A DNA stretch of 64,000 nt. Origin: Terriglobus saanensis SP1PR4 (lineage in GTDB: Bacteria > Acidobacteriota > Terriglobia > Terriglobales > Acidobacteriaceae). The stretch is taken from NCBI RefSeq assembly GCF_000179915.2, contig NC_014963.1:1116001-1180000 (forward strand), written 5' to 3'. Positions 35,696 through 44,473 of the stretch are shown here, in pieces. The notes under the pieces were generated by a model, which saw only the letters and a program-made list of their open reading frames with translations, made no database searches and was not told where the DNA came from. Position numbers and translations under genes: made by a program. Position 1 is the stretch's first letter; each line of letters begins with the position of its first letter.

Positions 35696-35727
35696 GTTCC
35701 AGCCAGCGTACCACCGCCTCGACCGGA

Positions 35728-35892
35728 TCAGTCGACCGACCCCACTTCGGTGTTCGGTGGGACGAGGTAGGGAAAGCCTTCCGGACCGGATGCGGCGGCG
35801 CATTGCGGGCAGGTTGCGGCACGGTCGGCCAGAATGTCCGGGACGGGCCAAACATGGTTGCACCACATGCATTTAAAGAGAATGGTTTGCAT
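35728..35892 (-). CDS. 54-residue zinc-ribbon-like protein
   Basis: A 165-base gene coding for 54 residues. Two cysteine pairs, CMWC (residues 8-11) and CPQC (28-31), form a classical C-x2-C ... C-x2-C zinc-ribbon layout, with aromatic residues FKCMWCNHVW around the first. A CGGGAG site lies five bases before the ATG at 35892. Stop to start distance to the thioredoxin gene is 32 bases, suggesting an operon. No function can be assigned beyond likely metal binding. Confidence 0.75.
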   Translation of the reverse strand: MQTILFKCMWCNHVWPVPDILADRAATCPQCAAASGPEGFPYLVPPNTEVGSVD

Positions 35893-36101
35893 AGCAACTC
35901 CCGTGGAGAAAGATTCACTGCGGAACCTGCTTGAAATAGCGTGGGGTTGCTGGTGGAGTGGCCTTCGGGTCGATACCTGCAGCTCACATCCAAACTTGTT
36001 TATCTTGACACGACTTTTCGTGGGGTGATGCTTGTCATTCTACGCCGCTCAAAAATCAAGCCGATTTGTTGCCTCCACCCAATTTGAGCGGAGCGATTAC
36101 G

Positions 36102-37730
36102 ATGGAGGTTGCGCGGATTCGTCCGCGCGCGAAAGAGGCGGGCGTGGCGTACAGGGACCTTCGTGAGTGGATCAAGGCGCTTGAAAAAGCGGGCGAACTG
36201 AAGCGCATTCGCGCGGAAGTGGATCCGAACCTGGAGATGGCGGAGATTGCCGATCGCGCCGCCAAAATGGGGCGGGGAACTCCGCGCGCTGGCGGCCCGG
36301 CGCTGCTCTTCGAGAACGTGAAGGGATATCCCGGCGCAACCGTCCTGATGAACCAGTTTGGCAGCGAGCGCCGCATGAAGATGGCCCTGGAGGCGGATTC
36401 ACTTGACGCGATTGCGGAGCGCATCGAAGTCCTGCTGAAGCCCGAGATGCCGGCGACGCTGATGGACAAGCTGAAGATGCTGCCCATGCTGGCCGAGATT
36501 GGACGTTTCTTTCCCAAGGTCATCGCGCGCAAAGACGCTTCCTGCAAGGCAGTAATTCATACCGGAGAAGCCGTGAACCTGCATGCGCTTCCTGTGCTGA
36601 AGACCTGGCCGGGCGATGGTGGTCCGTTCATCACGCTTCCGCTGGTGATGACGCGCGATCCGAAGTCGGGCAAGCGCAATACCGGCATGTACCGGATGCA
36701 GGTCTACGACCGCAACACGACCGGCATGCACTGGCAGCGTCAGAAGAACGCGGCGGAGCATCTGCGCGAAAGATTACGCGGCGCAGCGACGACGGATGCG
36801 GAGCGCGTCAACATCATGGCGTTGACCTCCGGCGGAACGACGGCTGCAGGCGATAGCAGCAGTATTCCCGGCGTGACGCTGAGCAGGATCCGCAACGAAC
36901 GGATGGAGGTCGCTGTGGCAATCGGAACCGATCCGGCGATGACCTTCAGCGCGATTGTGCCTGCTCCTCCCGAAATTGAAGAGTTCCTGATCGCTGGTTT
37001 CCTGCGCCAGGCGCCAGTAGAGCTGGTGAAGTGCGAGACGGTGGATCTTGAAGTTCCAGCAAACGCGGAGATCGTTCTGGAGGGCTACGTCGAACTGGGC
37101 GAACTCCGGAGCGAAGGACCCTTTGGCGATCACACCGGTTTTTACACGATGCCGGACGACTATCCCGTCTTTCACGTCACCTGTATTACGCACCGCAAAA
37201 ATCCTGTGTACGCGGCGACCATCGTCGGCAAGCCTCCGATGGAGGACGCCTGGATGGGCAAGGCGGTGGAGCGGATCTTCTTGCCGCTGATGAGGCTGAC
37301 CATGCCGGAGATCGTCGATGTGAATCTGCCTGCGGAGGGCGTCTTTCATAACCTGATGATCGTGTCGATCCGGAAGAGCTACGCCGGACACGCCCGCAAG
37401 GTAATGTCTGGCATCTGGGCTATGGGACAGGCGATGTTCACCAAGTGCATCGTCGTAGTGGACGAAGACTGCGACGTGCAGGATGTGGCGGAGGTGGTTT
37501 TGCGTACGGCGAACAATATCGATCCGGAACGGGACATTCAGTTCACGCTGGGGCCGGTGGATTCGCTGGACCACGCCTCGCGCCTGCCGAACTTCGGCTC
37601 GAAGATGGGGATTGATGCAACGCGGAAGTGGGCTGCAGAGGGATTCACACGGCCCTGGCCGGAGATGCTGGAGATGCCCGGCGAGGTGAAGGCACGGGTG
37701 GATGCGATGTGGAGCAAGTTGGGGATCTAG
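36102..37730 (+). CDS. UbiD-family decarboxylase (prenylated-FMN dependent)
   Basis: About 542 residues, in the range of UbiD-type (de)carboxylases that use prenylated FMN. Motifs seen: YRDLREWIKALEKAGEL and GGPALLFENVKGYPG at the N-terminus, GMYRMQVYDRNTTGMHW, EGPFGDHTGFYTMPDDYP and KCIVVVDEDCDV. It could act on 4-hydroxy-3-polyprenylbenzoate in quinone synthesis or on another aromatic acid; the substrate is unknown. No UbiX partner is visible here. GGAG about eight bases before the ATG at 36102 supports that start over the upstream TTG codons. Confidence 0.9.
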   Translation: MEVARIRPRAKEAGVAYRDLREWIKALEKAGELKRIRAEVDPNLEMAEIADRAAKMGRGTPRAGGPALLFENVKGYPGATVLMNQFGSERRMKMALEADSLDAIAERIEVLLKPEMPATLMDKLKMLPMLAEIGRFFPKVIARKDASCKAVIHTGEAVNLHALPVLKTWPGDGGPFITLPLVMTRDPKSGKRNTGMYRMQVYDRNTTGMHWQRQKNAAEHLRERLRGAATTDAERVNIMALTSGGTTAAGDSSSIPGVTLSRIRNERMEVAVAIGTDPAMTFSAIVPAPPEIEEFLIAGFLRQAPVELVKCETVDLEVPANAEIVLEGYVELGELRSEGPFGDHTGFYTMPDDYPVFHVTCITHRKNPVYAATIVGKPPMEDAWMGKAVERIFLPLMRLTMPEIVDVNLPAEGVFHNLMIVSIRKSYAGHARKVMSGIWAMGQAMFTKCIVVVDEDCDVQDVAEVVLRTANNIDPERDIQFTLGPVDSLDHASRLPNFGSKMGIDATRKWAAEGFTRPWPEMLEMPGEVKARVDAMWSKLGI

Positions 37731-37749
37731 TTACTTCCACGAGGTCCAG

Positions 37750-37784
37750 TTTGTCATCCCGTAGTGGAGCGAAGGGATCTGCTT
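37750..37784 (-). repeat. Interspersed repeat, copy B
   Basis: Reverse-strand copy of the 35-base element at 28494-28528. Outer parts are identical; three central bases differ. Here it lies in an intergenic gap just after the ubiD stop. Confidence 0.75.
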
Positions 37785-37826
37785 TTTTACCTAGCCTCCG
37801 AGATCTGGTTTGTGCGCTCCGCGCGA

Positions 37827-37862
37827 CCCCACCCTTTCGCAAGAAGCCGCGAAAGAATGGGG
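37827..37862. repeat. Intergenic inverted repeat (CTTTCGC/GCGAAAG)
   Basis: CCCCA-CC-CTTTCGC, eight-base loop, GCGAAAG-AA-TGGGG. A stem of 7 plus 5 base pairs with a two-base internal mismatch. It follows the repeat at 37750 and precedes the end of the convergent molybdopterin-like gene; it may work as a terminator or belong to a dispersed family. Confidence 0.5.
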
Positions 37863-37875
37863 CACAGAATGTCGC

Positions 37876-38424
37876 TTAGTCGATGGCTTTGAGGGTGATG
37901 CTGTTGAGATTGCGGACCCAGCGCTGGGGCTTCTTGTCTTCCGTCACGATGAGCTTTAAGGCACCGTCGGTTCCGATGCTCTTACCGTCCTGCTGGTCTG
38001 CGATGATCACCATGCCGTTATGGCAGGAGGGGTCTACGTCGCACATGGTCAGCACGACATGGTAATTGTCCGTGCCGCCAAAGACGAGCGCCAGCATGAG
38101 GGGCTTGATTTTGGCCTTGTCGCCGGTGACGAGTGTTGGTTCTGCACGTTTGGCCAATTCGCTTACAGGGACGCCCGCGTAGGTCTCATCCGCATTGGAG
38201 TGCATGTTGTGCACTTTTACGGTGAGATGTGCCATGCTGCGCAGGTCTTCGAAGCTGTAGGTCTGTGTCTTTCCGTCCAGGCCGGTGACCGTCAGGGAGG
38301 TCGAGGCGACCGGAGCGGCGTGATGCATCGCTTCCATGCCGCTGGCTGGGGTGGCGTCGTGTTTCATCTGGGCAGGCAGACAGGCAGGAAGAAGGAACAA
38401 AATGGCTTTACAGAAGATCTTCAT
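37876..38424 (-). CDS. Exported oxidoreductase molybdopterin-binding-like protein
   Basis: 182 residues with a signal peptide (MKIFCKAILFLLPACLPAQ). The mature region, after a His/Met-rich linker, resembles the small molybdopterin-binding fold of sulfite-oxidase-like proteins: LTVTGLDGKTQTYSFEDLRSM, VHNMHSNADETYAGVPVSELAKRA and MVIIADQQDGKSIG. It is short for an intact enzyme and may not bind the cofactor; the heme or cofactor Cys is uncertain. Role unknown, exported. Confidence 0.7.
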   Translation of the reverse strand: MKIFCKAILFLLPACLPAQMKHDATPASGMEAMHHAAPVASTSLTVTGLDGKTQTYSFEDLRSMAHLTVKVHNMHSNADETYAGVPVSELAKRAEPTLVTGDKAKIKPLMLALVFGGTDNYHVVLTMCDVDPSCHNGMVIIADQQDGKSIGTDGALKLIVTEDKKPQRWVRNLNSITLKAID

Positions 38425-38462
38425 GGCTTCAGCGTAGACCGCCCCCGTCGTATACTCAAGCT

Positions 38463-38966
38463 ATGTCGATCGTAAAAAATATTGCGGGCATCGCTAAGGG
38501 CATGAGCATCACCTTCAAGGAGATGTTGCAGCCGACCGAGGTGGAAAACTACCCTGACGGTCCGGGGCCCATGCGTGGGGCGAAGTTTCAGGAGCGGTTC
38601 CGCGGCAAGCACCAGCTGCAGCGCGACGAAAACGGCCTGGAAAAATGCGTGGCATGCTTTTTGTGCGCCGCCGCCTGCCCGTCGAACTGTATTTACATCG
38701 AAGCTGCCGAGAACACGGAAGAAGTCCGCATCTCTTCCGCAGAACGCTACGCAAAGGTCTACAACATCGACTACAACCGGTGCATCTTCTGTGGCTATTG
38801 TGTAGAAGCCTGCCCGACCGACGCGATTACGCATGGCCACGGCTTTGAGCTTGCGAGCCTGAACGCGACAAACCTTGTGATGCGCAAAGAAGACATGCTG
38901 GTGAAGCCGATGCATATCCCGGATCATCCGCTGTCCAATGAAGACGAGGCGGAAGTCCTCGCGTAA
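38463..38966 (+). CDS. nuoI: NADH-quinone oxidoreductase subunit I
   Basis: 167 residues. Two [4Fe-4S] motifs are complete: CVACFLCAAACPSNCI (about 61-76) and CIFCGYCVEACPTDAI (about 103-118), the pair that passes electrons between the peripheral arm and N2 of complex I. The N-terminus, with GMSITFKEMLQPTEVENYPDGP, is typical of NuoI. It is away from any other complex I gene in this window; nuoB lies alone 22 kb downstream, suggesting the complex is encoded in several places. A hairpin terminator follows. Confidence 0.93.
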   Translation: MSIVKNIAGIAKGMSITFKEMLQPTEVENYPDGPGPMRGAKFQERFRGKHQLQRDENGLEKCVACFLCAAACPSNCIYIEAAENTEEVRISSAERYAKVYNIDYNRCIFCGYCVEACPTDAITHGHGFELASLNATNLVMRKEDMLVKPMHIPDHPLSNEDEAEVLA

Positions 38967-38983
38967 AGGATTTTGGAACCCCG

Positions 38984-39020
38984 AGAGGTGCGGTGGAACC
39001 TGCCGCACCTCTTTGCTTTT
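38984..39020 (+). terminator. Rho-independent terminator after nuoI
   Basis: Stem AGAGGTGCGG (38984-38993) with CCGCACCTCT (39003-39012), nine-base loop, followed by TTGCTTTT. It lies 17 bases after the nuoI stop. Confidence 0.75.
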
Positions 39021-39171
39021 AAGGCGGATACTAAGCCTGAATTCAGGCGTAGCTTCCCGTATCCGGATCGGATAAAATTAGAGGTATTCCGAAAGAGTTC
39101 GGACGCGCACGAGGCTTCCTGGCAGGCCAAAAACGCATGTGTCCGTCCAGCGGACATGGATTGAGAGCGAC

Positions 39172-39552
39172 ATGAGTACTGGGCCCCATAATGGTAAACC
39201 GAAGATGATCCTGCACATCTGCAGCCGGGAGATGCTTCGGCCCCTCCGTGATCAGATTCTGCGCATCTCCGGATTTGAGGTCGACTCGACTCTAAGGGCC
39301 AAGGACGCCCTGGATCTCTTCTGGGGCAAGCAGTACGATCTCGTCCTTGTGGATGTTGAGGGAGAACAGGCCATCCACGATGCAGAGCATCTTTGCCAGG
39401 AGATCAAGACCGCACAGCCCGAGCAGAAGGTGGCCTTCGTCTGCAACTGGCGGGTGGCGATGCAGACGGATTGTCCGGACGAGATCCTCAGGACAGAGTT
39501 TGATCCGTCGCGATTTGTTGCCGGCGTGAAGGACATGATCTCGCCTGCCTAG
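39172..39552 (+). CDS. Pseudo-receiver (CheY-like) single-domain protein
   Basis: 126 residues with a CheY-like fold. A central LVLVDVEG carries an Asp at the phospho-acceptor position (about 60), but the N-terminal acidic pair is replaced by HICSRE and no conserved Lys is obvious near the end. It probably does not work as an ordinary receiver, though a phosphorylation role cannot be excluded. It stands alone between the nuoI terminator and the riboswitch; the ATG at 39172 was chosen because it begins a compact domain. Confidence 0.65.
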   Translation: MSTGPHNGKPKMILHICSREMLRPLRDQILRISGFEVDSTLRAKDALDLFWGKQYDLVLVDVEGEQAIHDAEHLCQEIKTAQPEQKVAFVCNWRVAMQTDCPDEILRTEFDPSRFVAGVKDMISPA

Positions 39553-39642
39553 AGCTTCCCTAAGACTTGTATCGCAGGGTGCAAGGTGATAAAACTAACT
39601 CATTCCAGTCTGACCTTGGATTCGTTCAAGAGCAGGCCCGGA

Positions 39643-39741
39643 GTTTCATGAAGAGTGGCTGAGGGACGAGCCCTTTGACGCCACGACAACCGGCCCTCGG
39701 GACCGGTGTCACCTCTCTCCTGGTAACAGGGAACATGAGAT
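39643..39741 (+). ncRNA. SAM-I (S-box) riboswitch
   Basis: The sequence shows S-box hallmarks: closing stem TCATG (39646-39650) with CATGA (39734-39738), AAGAGTGGCTGAGGGACGAG, the ACAACC core near 39686 and the GGTGTCACCTC junction. It lies about 140 bases upstream of the threonine-synthase homologue, so SAM controls that gene and the sulfur-carrier gene behind it. The regulated step is discussed in the findings. Confidence 0.88.
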
Positions 39742-39884
39742 TCGGGATACATGGCGTCCTTTGTAGCTCTGTACCTCCGAATAATCCTGACTTCCTCCAC
39801 CACGCCGCCGGCGTTTGCCGCCTTCGTGGATCCCAGAAAAGAGTACGTCAAAGGCACGCTTCTCTCCATTCGGAGAAGGATTGC
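39742..39884 (+). promoter_or_regulatory. Riboswitch expression platform and hairpin over the ribosome-binding site
   Basis: Leader between the SAM aptamer and the ATG at 39885. The Shine-Dalgarno GGAGAAGGA (39872-39880) can pair with TCTCC at 39863-39867 around an ATTC loop, which would hide the site. A second stem CCACG/CGTGG flanks a CG-rich loop upstream. No run of T's is seen, so control of translation is more likely than termination. Confidence 0.5.
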
Positions 39885-41165
39885 ATGTCTGCCTGTACGC
39901 CGTACGAGCTTCGGAATATGGATGGAAAGAGCTTCGGCAACCAGCCGCTCTCTATCTGCGATGAGACCTTCACGCCGCTTGAGGTGCACTATGATCTTGA
40001 AGCCGCGAAGAGCCTCTTTACCCGCAAATCGATCGAAGCCGGACCGGCGAATATCTGGCGGTATCGTGCCCTGCTTCCGATTCCCGAGGGCTTCGAGCCC
40101 GATCTTCCCGTAGGCTTCACGCCGCTCGTTCGTGCGAAGAACCTGGGCAAGCGCATCGGTGCCAATAATCTTTATGTGAAGAACGACGCCGTCTGCTTCC
40201 CGACGCTGTCGTTCAAGGACCGTGTTGTCAGTGTCGCCCTGGCGAATGCGCAGGCCTTTGGATTTACAACGGTCGGCTGCTCGTCCACGGGCAATCTGGC
40301 GAACTCGGTAGCGGCACAGGCCGCGCGCCTGGGGATCAAGGCCTGCATCCTCGTTCCGGCGGACCTGGAGCCAGCAAAGATTCTCAATACGCTCGTCTAT
40401 GGAGCACAGCTCGTCCGTATCGACGGCAACTACGATCACGTCAACCGTCTCTGCTCGCTGATCGCCGACCAGTACAACTGGGGCTTCGTGAACGTCAATC
40501 TGCGGCCTTACTATGCCGAGGGTTCGAAGACTGTCGGCTACGAGATCGCGGAGCAGCTTGGATGGCGGCTACCGGATAACGTTGTGGTTCCCATGGCGGG
40601 CGGTTCGCTGATCCGCAAGATCCGCAAGGCCTTCAAGGAGCTTGTTTACCTCGGCCTGGTCGAAGACAAGCCGGTCCGCTTCTTCGGTGCGCAGGCTACG
40701 GGTTGCTCTCCCATCTCGCACGCCGTGAAGAACAATCTGGATCACATCGAGCCGCAGCGTCCGAACACGATTGCGCGTTCGCTGGCGATCGGCAATCCCG
40801 CCGACGGTCCGCAGGCAGCGAAGATGATCCGCGAGAGCGGCGGTTGGGCTGAAGATGTCTCCGATGTAGAGATCGTCAGCGGCATGCAGGAGCTTGCTGA
40901 GACCGAAGGCATCTTTACGGAGACTGCAGGCGGTGTGACTACAGCTGTGACGGCGCGGCTGTATGCGCATGGACGCATCCATCCCGACGATCTCACTGTG
41001 AGCTGCATCACGGGCAATGGTCTCAAAACGACCGATGCCCTGGCAGGAAAGTATGAAGCGCAGCGCGCAGTGCGCCCGCGTCTTTCCGACTTTGAAGAAT
41101 ATCTGCGCGAGATGAACTACGCCGCAGAAGCAAAACCCGAGCTCGTGCTCGCAGGAGGAAAATAA
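39885..41165 (+). CDS. thrC: Threonine synthase-like PLP enzyme under SAM-riboswitch control
   Basis: About 426 residues, fold type II PLP enzyme. The PLP lysine is in TLSFKDRVVS (about 108-117), the phosphate loop is CSSTGNLANSVAAQ (about 131-144), and the N-terminus VGFTPLVRAKNLG is typical of threonine synthase. By annotation it converts O-phosphohomoserine to threonine. A SAM riboswitch upstream and a MoaD/ThiS-like gene directly behind argue that it may instead make homocysteine. The start at 39885 is set by GGAGAAGGA four bases before the ATG. Stop and next start are adjacent. Confidence 0.9.
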   Translation: MSACTPYELRNMDGKSFGNQPLSICDETFTPLEVHYDLEAAKSLFTRKSIEAGPANIWRYRALLPIPEGFEPDLPVGFTPLVRAKNLGKRIGANNLYVKNDAVCFPTLSFKDRVVSVALANAQAFGFTTVGCSSTGNLANSVAAQAARLGIKACILVPADLEPAKILNTLVYGAQLVRIDGNYDHVNRLCSLIADQYNWGFVNVNLRPYYAEGSKTVGYEIAEQLGWRLPDNVVVPMAGGSLIRKIRKAFKELVYLGLVEDKPVRFFGAQATGCSPISHAVKNNLDHIEPQRPNTIARSLAIGNPADGPQAAKMIRESGGWAEDVSDVEIVSGMQELAETEGIFTETAGGVTTAVTARLYAHGRIHPDDLTVSCITGNGLKTTDALAGKYEAQRAVRPRLSDFEEYLREMNYAAEAKPELVLAGGK

Positions 41166-41447
41166 GTGTCTATTCGTGTGATGTTGCCCGCCGCGTTTCA
41201 GCGGCATACCGACGGTGTCAAGCAGGTCGATTCAAGCGCAATCAATCTCGCGGCGCTCGTGGAGGACTTGAAGTTCAAGTTCCCCGTTCTCGGCGAACAT
41301 ATCAAGGATGCAGACGGCAAGCTGCGGAAGTTCATCAATGTCTATGTCAACGACGAAGACATCCGCTTTCTTGGAGGAGAGAGCTATGCCTTCCAGGACA
41401 AGGATGAAGTCATGTTTATCCCGTCGATCGCTGGCGGGGCTCGCTAG
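41166..41447 (+). CDS. MoaD/ThiS-family sulfur carrier protein
   Basis: 93 residues with a ubiquitin-like beta-grasp pattern: INLAALVEDLKFKFPVLGEHI, then RKFINVYVNDEDIRFLGGE and KDEVMFIPSIAGG. The chain ends GGAR, i.e. the diglycine that is activated to a thiocarboxylate is followed by two extra residues, which would have to be removed first, as in HcyS- or CysO-type carriers. The GTG start abuts the thrC stop and has AGGAGG seven bases upstream, so the two are made together. Partner hydrolase and E1-like enzyme are not in the window. Confidence 0.85.
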   Translation: MSIRVMLPAAFQRHTDGVKQVDSSAINLAALVEDLKFKFPVLGEHIKDADGKLRKFINVYVNDEDIRFLGGESYAFQDKDEVMFIPSIAGGAR

Positions 41448-41463
41448 GTCATCATGGCTCTGC

Positions 41464-41493
41464 AACGGCAGCCCGCGCGGCTGCCGTTTTCTT
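41464..41493 (+). terminator. Terminator after the sulfur carrier gene
   Basis: Stem AACGGCAGCC (41464-41473) with GGCTGCCGTT (41479-41488), loop CGCGC, then TTCTT. It follows the thrC operon and faces a convergent small gene. Confidence 0.75.
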
Positions 41494-41501
41494 GCGCCCA
41501 A

Positions 41502-41660
41502 CTAGAAGTGCAGACCGCCATTCATTAGAAGCACGACGAGTAGGACCAAAACGATCAGGCCCAGACCGCCGCTCGGGTAATATCCCCAGTCGCGGCTATA
41601 GGGCATGATGGGGGAAGATCCAAACATCAAAACGACCAGGATGATAAGCAGAATGAGCAT
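41502..41660 (-). CDS. Small DUF3309-like membrane protein
   Basis: 52 residues with two hydrophobic segments, MLILLIILVVLMFG and GLGLIVLVLLVVLLMNG, separated by a polar PYSRDWGYYPSGG hinge. This is the pattern of DUF3309, a family of tiny membrane proteins found in many bacteria, often induced by stress. The start at 41660 has AAGGAG seven bases upstream; the longer frame reaching 41756 is charged and looks like leader DNA. Function unknown. Confidence 0.75.
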   Translation of the reverse strand: MLILLIILVVLMFGSSPIMPYSRDWGYYPSGGLGLIVLVLLVVLLMNGGLHF

Positions 41661-41835
41661 CTGTTTTCTCCTTCGCGACAAATAGATGCGTTCTGCCGAA
41701 GTGAGTTTGCCACGGTCAATACGCCTGACGTTTTTTTTGATTGCTCGGCAAAGCAACGTCCGTACGGGAGCGACCCTCTTACTATTTCGTGCGGCGTGGC
41801 GGAATGGATTGGCGCGTACGCCCTGGAGGATCTAA

Positions 41836-41982
41836 ATGTTTCTGATCATTGCTTTGGTTCTTGTAGTGCTTTGGCTTGGTGGTTTTGTCATGTTTAAGAG
41901 CGCAGGTATTCTCATTCACCTGCTGCTGATCTTCGCGGTCATCTCAGTCATCGCACATTTTCTTACTGGAAGACGCGCCTGA
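41836..41982 (+). CDS. 48-residue membrane protein, Lmo0937-like
   Basis: 48 residues encoded by 147 bases with GGAGGA six bases before the ATG. Two transmembrane segments, LIIALVLVVLWLGGFVMF and ILIHLLLIFAVISVIAHFL, with a short FKSAG turn and an RRA tail. This is the pattern of the DUF5670/Lmo0937 family of small bacterial membrane proteins. Its role is unknown, possibly envelope stress. It is followed by a bidirectional terminator. Confidence 0.75.
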   Translation: MFLIIALVLVVLWLGGFVMFKSAGILIHLLLIFAVISVIAHFLTGRRA

Positions 41983-41996
41983 GTTCGACGCGCACG

Positions 41997-42030
41997 AAAA
42001 AGGCGGCCCCGTCATCGGGCCGCCTTTTTT
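41997..42030. terminator. Bidirectional terminator between the small membrane gene and lon
   Basis: Thirteen-base-pair stem AAAAAGGCGGCCC (41997-42009) with GGGCCGCCTTTTT (42017-42029), seven-base loop. A-tract and T-tract lie on the two sides, so it works in both directions. Confidence 0.85.
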
Positions 42031-42043
42031 AGTTTCAAGATTG

Positions 42044-44473
42044 TTACTGGTGAGCGTGAGGAACGATGGCTGAAACGATCGGAGGCGGAACCGCTCCGGC
42101 CAAAGCCTGCGGTACTTCCTCTGTTAGTTCGGGCAGCTTTCCTTCAAGAGCGATCTTCAGCACTTCATCCATCTGCTCCACAAAGTGCAGCTTCATCTCC
42201 GACTTGATCAACTCAGGAAGCTCAGCGAAGTCCTTGCGGTTGTCCCCGGGCAGGATCGCTTCGCGGATGCCTGCACGATGGGCCGCAAGCAGCTTCTCCT
42301 TCAATCCACCGATCGGAAGCACCTTGCCACGCAGCGTGATCTCGCCGGTCATGGCGACGTCACGACGGACGGGGATCTTGGTGAGGGCACTCGCGAGGGC
42401 GGTTGCCAGCGTAATGCCTGCGGACGGGCCGTCTTTGGGAATCGCGCCTTCCGGTACATGTACGTGGATGTCGATGTTGCGGTAGAACTCGCGTGGAAGC
42501 CCAAGGTGCTGCGCGCGGGAGCGGATGTAGCTCAGGGCTGCCTGGGCCGACTCCTGCATCACATCGCCCAGCTGGCCGGTCGTTGTGAGCTTGCCTTTGC
42601 CGTCCAGCACCTGCACTTCGGTCTGCAGAATGGATCCGCCTACCTCTGTCCATGCAAGGCCCGTGACGAGGCCGATCTCGCTCTTCTCCTGCACCTGCGA
42701 ATCGCGGAAGCGCTGCGTTCCGAGGAAGTCCGGCATGTTCTCCGCCGTGACCTCTTCCTTCTTGTGTTTGGTGCCCGACTTCACGACGCGACGTACGACC
42801 TTGCGGCAGACATTGCCGATCTCGCGTTCAAGGTTACGAACGCCGGCTTCGCGCGTGTAGCCGCGGATGATCTCTTTCAAAGCGCCGTCGGTGAACTCGA
42901 TGTTCTCTTCCGTCAGGCCGGTGGCTTCACGCTGCTTCTTCAGCAGATACTGCTTGGCGATCTCGAGTTTTTCAATCTCGGTATAGCCGTGCAGCTGCAG
43001 AATCTCCATGCGATCCCGTAGCGGGCCGGGGATGGTGTGGAGAACGTTCGCCGTAGCAACGAAGAGGACCTGCGAGAGATCGTATTCGACGTCGAGGTAA
43101 TGGTCCTGGAAGGTGCTGTTCTGTTCAGGATCGAGGACTTCGAGCATCGCGCTGGCAGGATCGCCGCGGAAGTCCGAAGCCATCTTGTCGATCTCGTCGA
43201 GCATGATGACGGGATTCTTGGTTCCAGCCTTTTTCATCGACTGGATGATCTGACCGGGAAGGGAGCCGATGTAGGTGCGACGATGTCCGCGGATCTCGGC
43301 CTCGTCACGCACACCGCCCAGAGAGAAGCGGACGAACTTGCGGCCTGTGGCCTTGGCGATGGACATGCCGAGCGAGGTCTTACCAACGCCCGGAGGTCCG
43401 ACGAAGCAGAGGATCGAACCCTTCGGGTTCTTTACCAGCTGACGGACGGCGAGGAACTCAAGGATACGGTCCTTGATCTTCTCCAAGCCGTAGTGATCTT
43501 CGTTGAGGATCTTTTCCGCGTGGTCGATAGAGCGAATTTCCTTGCTCTTCTTCTTCCACGGCACAGCGAGCAGCCAATCGAGGTAGTTGCGCGAGACAGT
43601 CGACTCAGCAGACATCGGCGGCATGGCTTCGAGCTTCTTGAGCTCCTGATGCGCCTTGTCTGCGACGTCCTTCGGCATGCCTGCAGCTTCAATTTTTTTC
43701 TTGAGCTCGTCCCATTCGCTCTTCTCGCCGCGACCGAGTTCTTTCTGGATCGCTTTGATCTTTTCGTTGAGGTAATACTCTTTCTGCGCGCGCTCCATCT
43801 GCCGCTTCACACGCGACTGAACAGTGCGATCCACGTTCAGCTTCTCGATGGCGATGTCCAGAACATCCGCAATGTGCGCGAGACGGGCTTCGACGTCGAA
43901 GAGGTCGAGGATCTGCTGTTTCTCATCGATGGTGAGCTGCAGGTTTGCCGCGATGGTGTCGGCAAGTTTGCCGGGCTCGTCTCCGCGTACGGAGGCGACC
44001 ATTGTTTCGTAGTTCAGGCTCTGCTGTAGCTTCACGTACTGCTCAAAGAGTGTCTGTACGCGCTGCATGGCCTGCTCGATGGCAGGTGACATCTCGGAAG
44101 AGAGGCCGCCTGTGCGCACGGTGGCCACAAAGAATCCGTCTTCATCGTTCAGGTCGAGAGCCCGTGCGCGCTCCACGCCTTCGACGAGGACTTTGATATT
44201 TCCGTCCGGCCCCTTCACACTCTGCACAATGGTGCCGATGGTGCCGGTGGTATAGATGTCGTCTGCGTTGGGTTCGTCCACCGAAGCGTCATGCTGTGTG
44301 GCGAGAAAGATCTTGCGGTCGCCGCTGAGCGCTTCTTCCAGCGCACGTACGCTGGATTCTCGTCCCACCACGAAGGGTGTCATCATGTGCGGGAAGATCA
44401 CCATGTCGCGGATAGGCATCATGGGGAGCTTGCGCTTTTCGCCTTGTAGGAGCTTTTCGTCTGGCTTAGTCAT
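42044..44473 (-). CDS. lon: ATP-dependent protease Lon
   Basis: About 809 residues. N-terminal LAN domain ([19 protein letters not shown]), AAA+ module with GPPGVGKT (Walker A, about 355) and a C-terminal serine-lysine protease domain: PKDGPSAG (catalytic Ser about 684) and [14 protein letters not shown] (catalytic Lys about 727). It degrades misfolded and regulatory proteins in the cytoplasm. The ATG at 44473 (MTKPDEK) has GGGGAGA just upstream and was preferred to one 11 codons earlier. It is separated from clpX by a terminator, so it has its own promoter. Confidence 0.97.
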   Translation of the reverse strand: MTKPDEKLLQGEKRKLPMMPIRDMVIFPHMMTPFVVGRESSVRALEEALSGDRKIFLATQHDASVDEPNADDIYTTGTIGTIVQSVKGPDGNIKVLVEGVERARALDLNDEDGFFVATVRTGGLSSEMSPAIEQAMQRVQTLFEQYVKLQQSLNYETMVASVRGDEPGKLADTIAANLQLTIDEKQQILDLFDVEARLAHIADVLDIAIEKLNVDRTVQSRVKRQMERAQKEYYLNEKIKAIQKELGRGEKSEWDELKKKIEAAGMPKDVADKAHQELKKLEAMPPMSAESTVSRNYLDWLLAVPWKKKSKEIRSIDHAEKILNEDHYGLEKIKDRILEFLAVRQLVKNPKGSILCFVGPPGVGKTSLGMSIAKATGRKFVRFSLGGVRDEAEIRGHRRTYIGSLPGQIIQSMKKAGTKNPVIMLDEIDKMASDFRGDPASAMLEVLDPEQNSTFQDHYLDVEYDLSQVLFVATANVLHTIPGPLRDRMEILQLHGYTEIEKLEIAKQYLLKKQREATGLTEENIEFTDGALKEIIRGYTREAGVRNLEREIGNVCRKVVRRVVKSGTKHKKEEVTAENMPDFLGTQRFRDSQVQEKSEIGLVTGLAWTEVGGSILQTEVQVLDGKGKLTTTGQLGDVMQESAQAALSYIRSRAQHLGLPREFYRNIDIHVHVPEGAIPKDGPSAGITLATALASALTKIPVRRDVAMTGEITLRGKVLPIGGLKEKLLAAHRAGIREAILPGDNRKDFAELPELIKSEMKLHFVEQMDEVLKIALEGKLPELTEEVPQALAGAVPPPIVSAIVPHAHQ

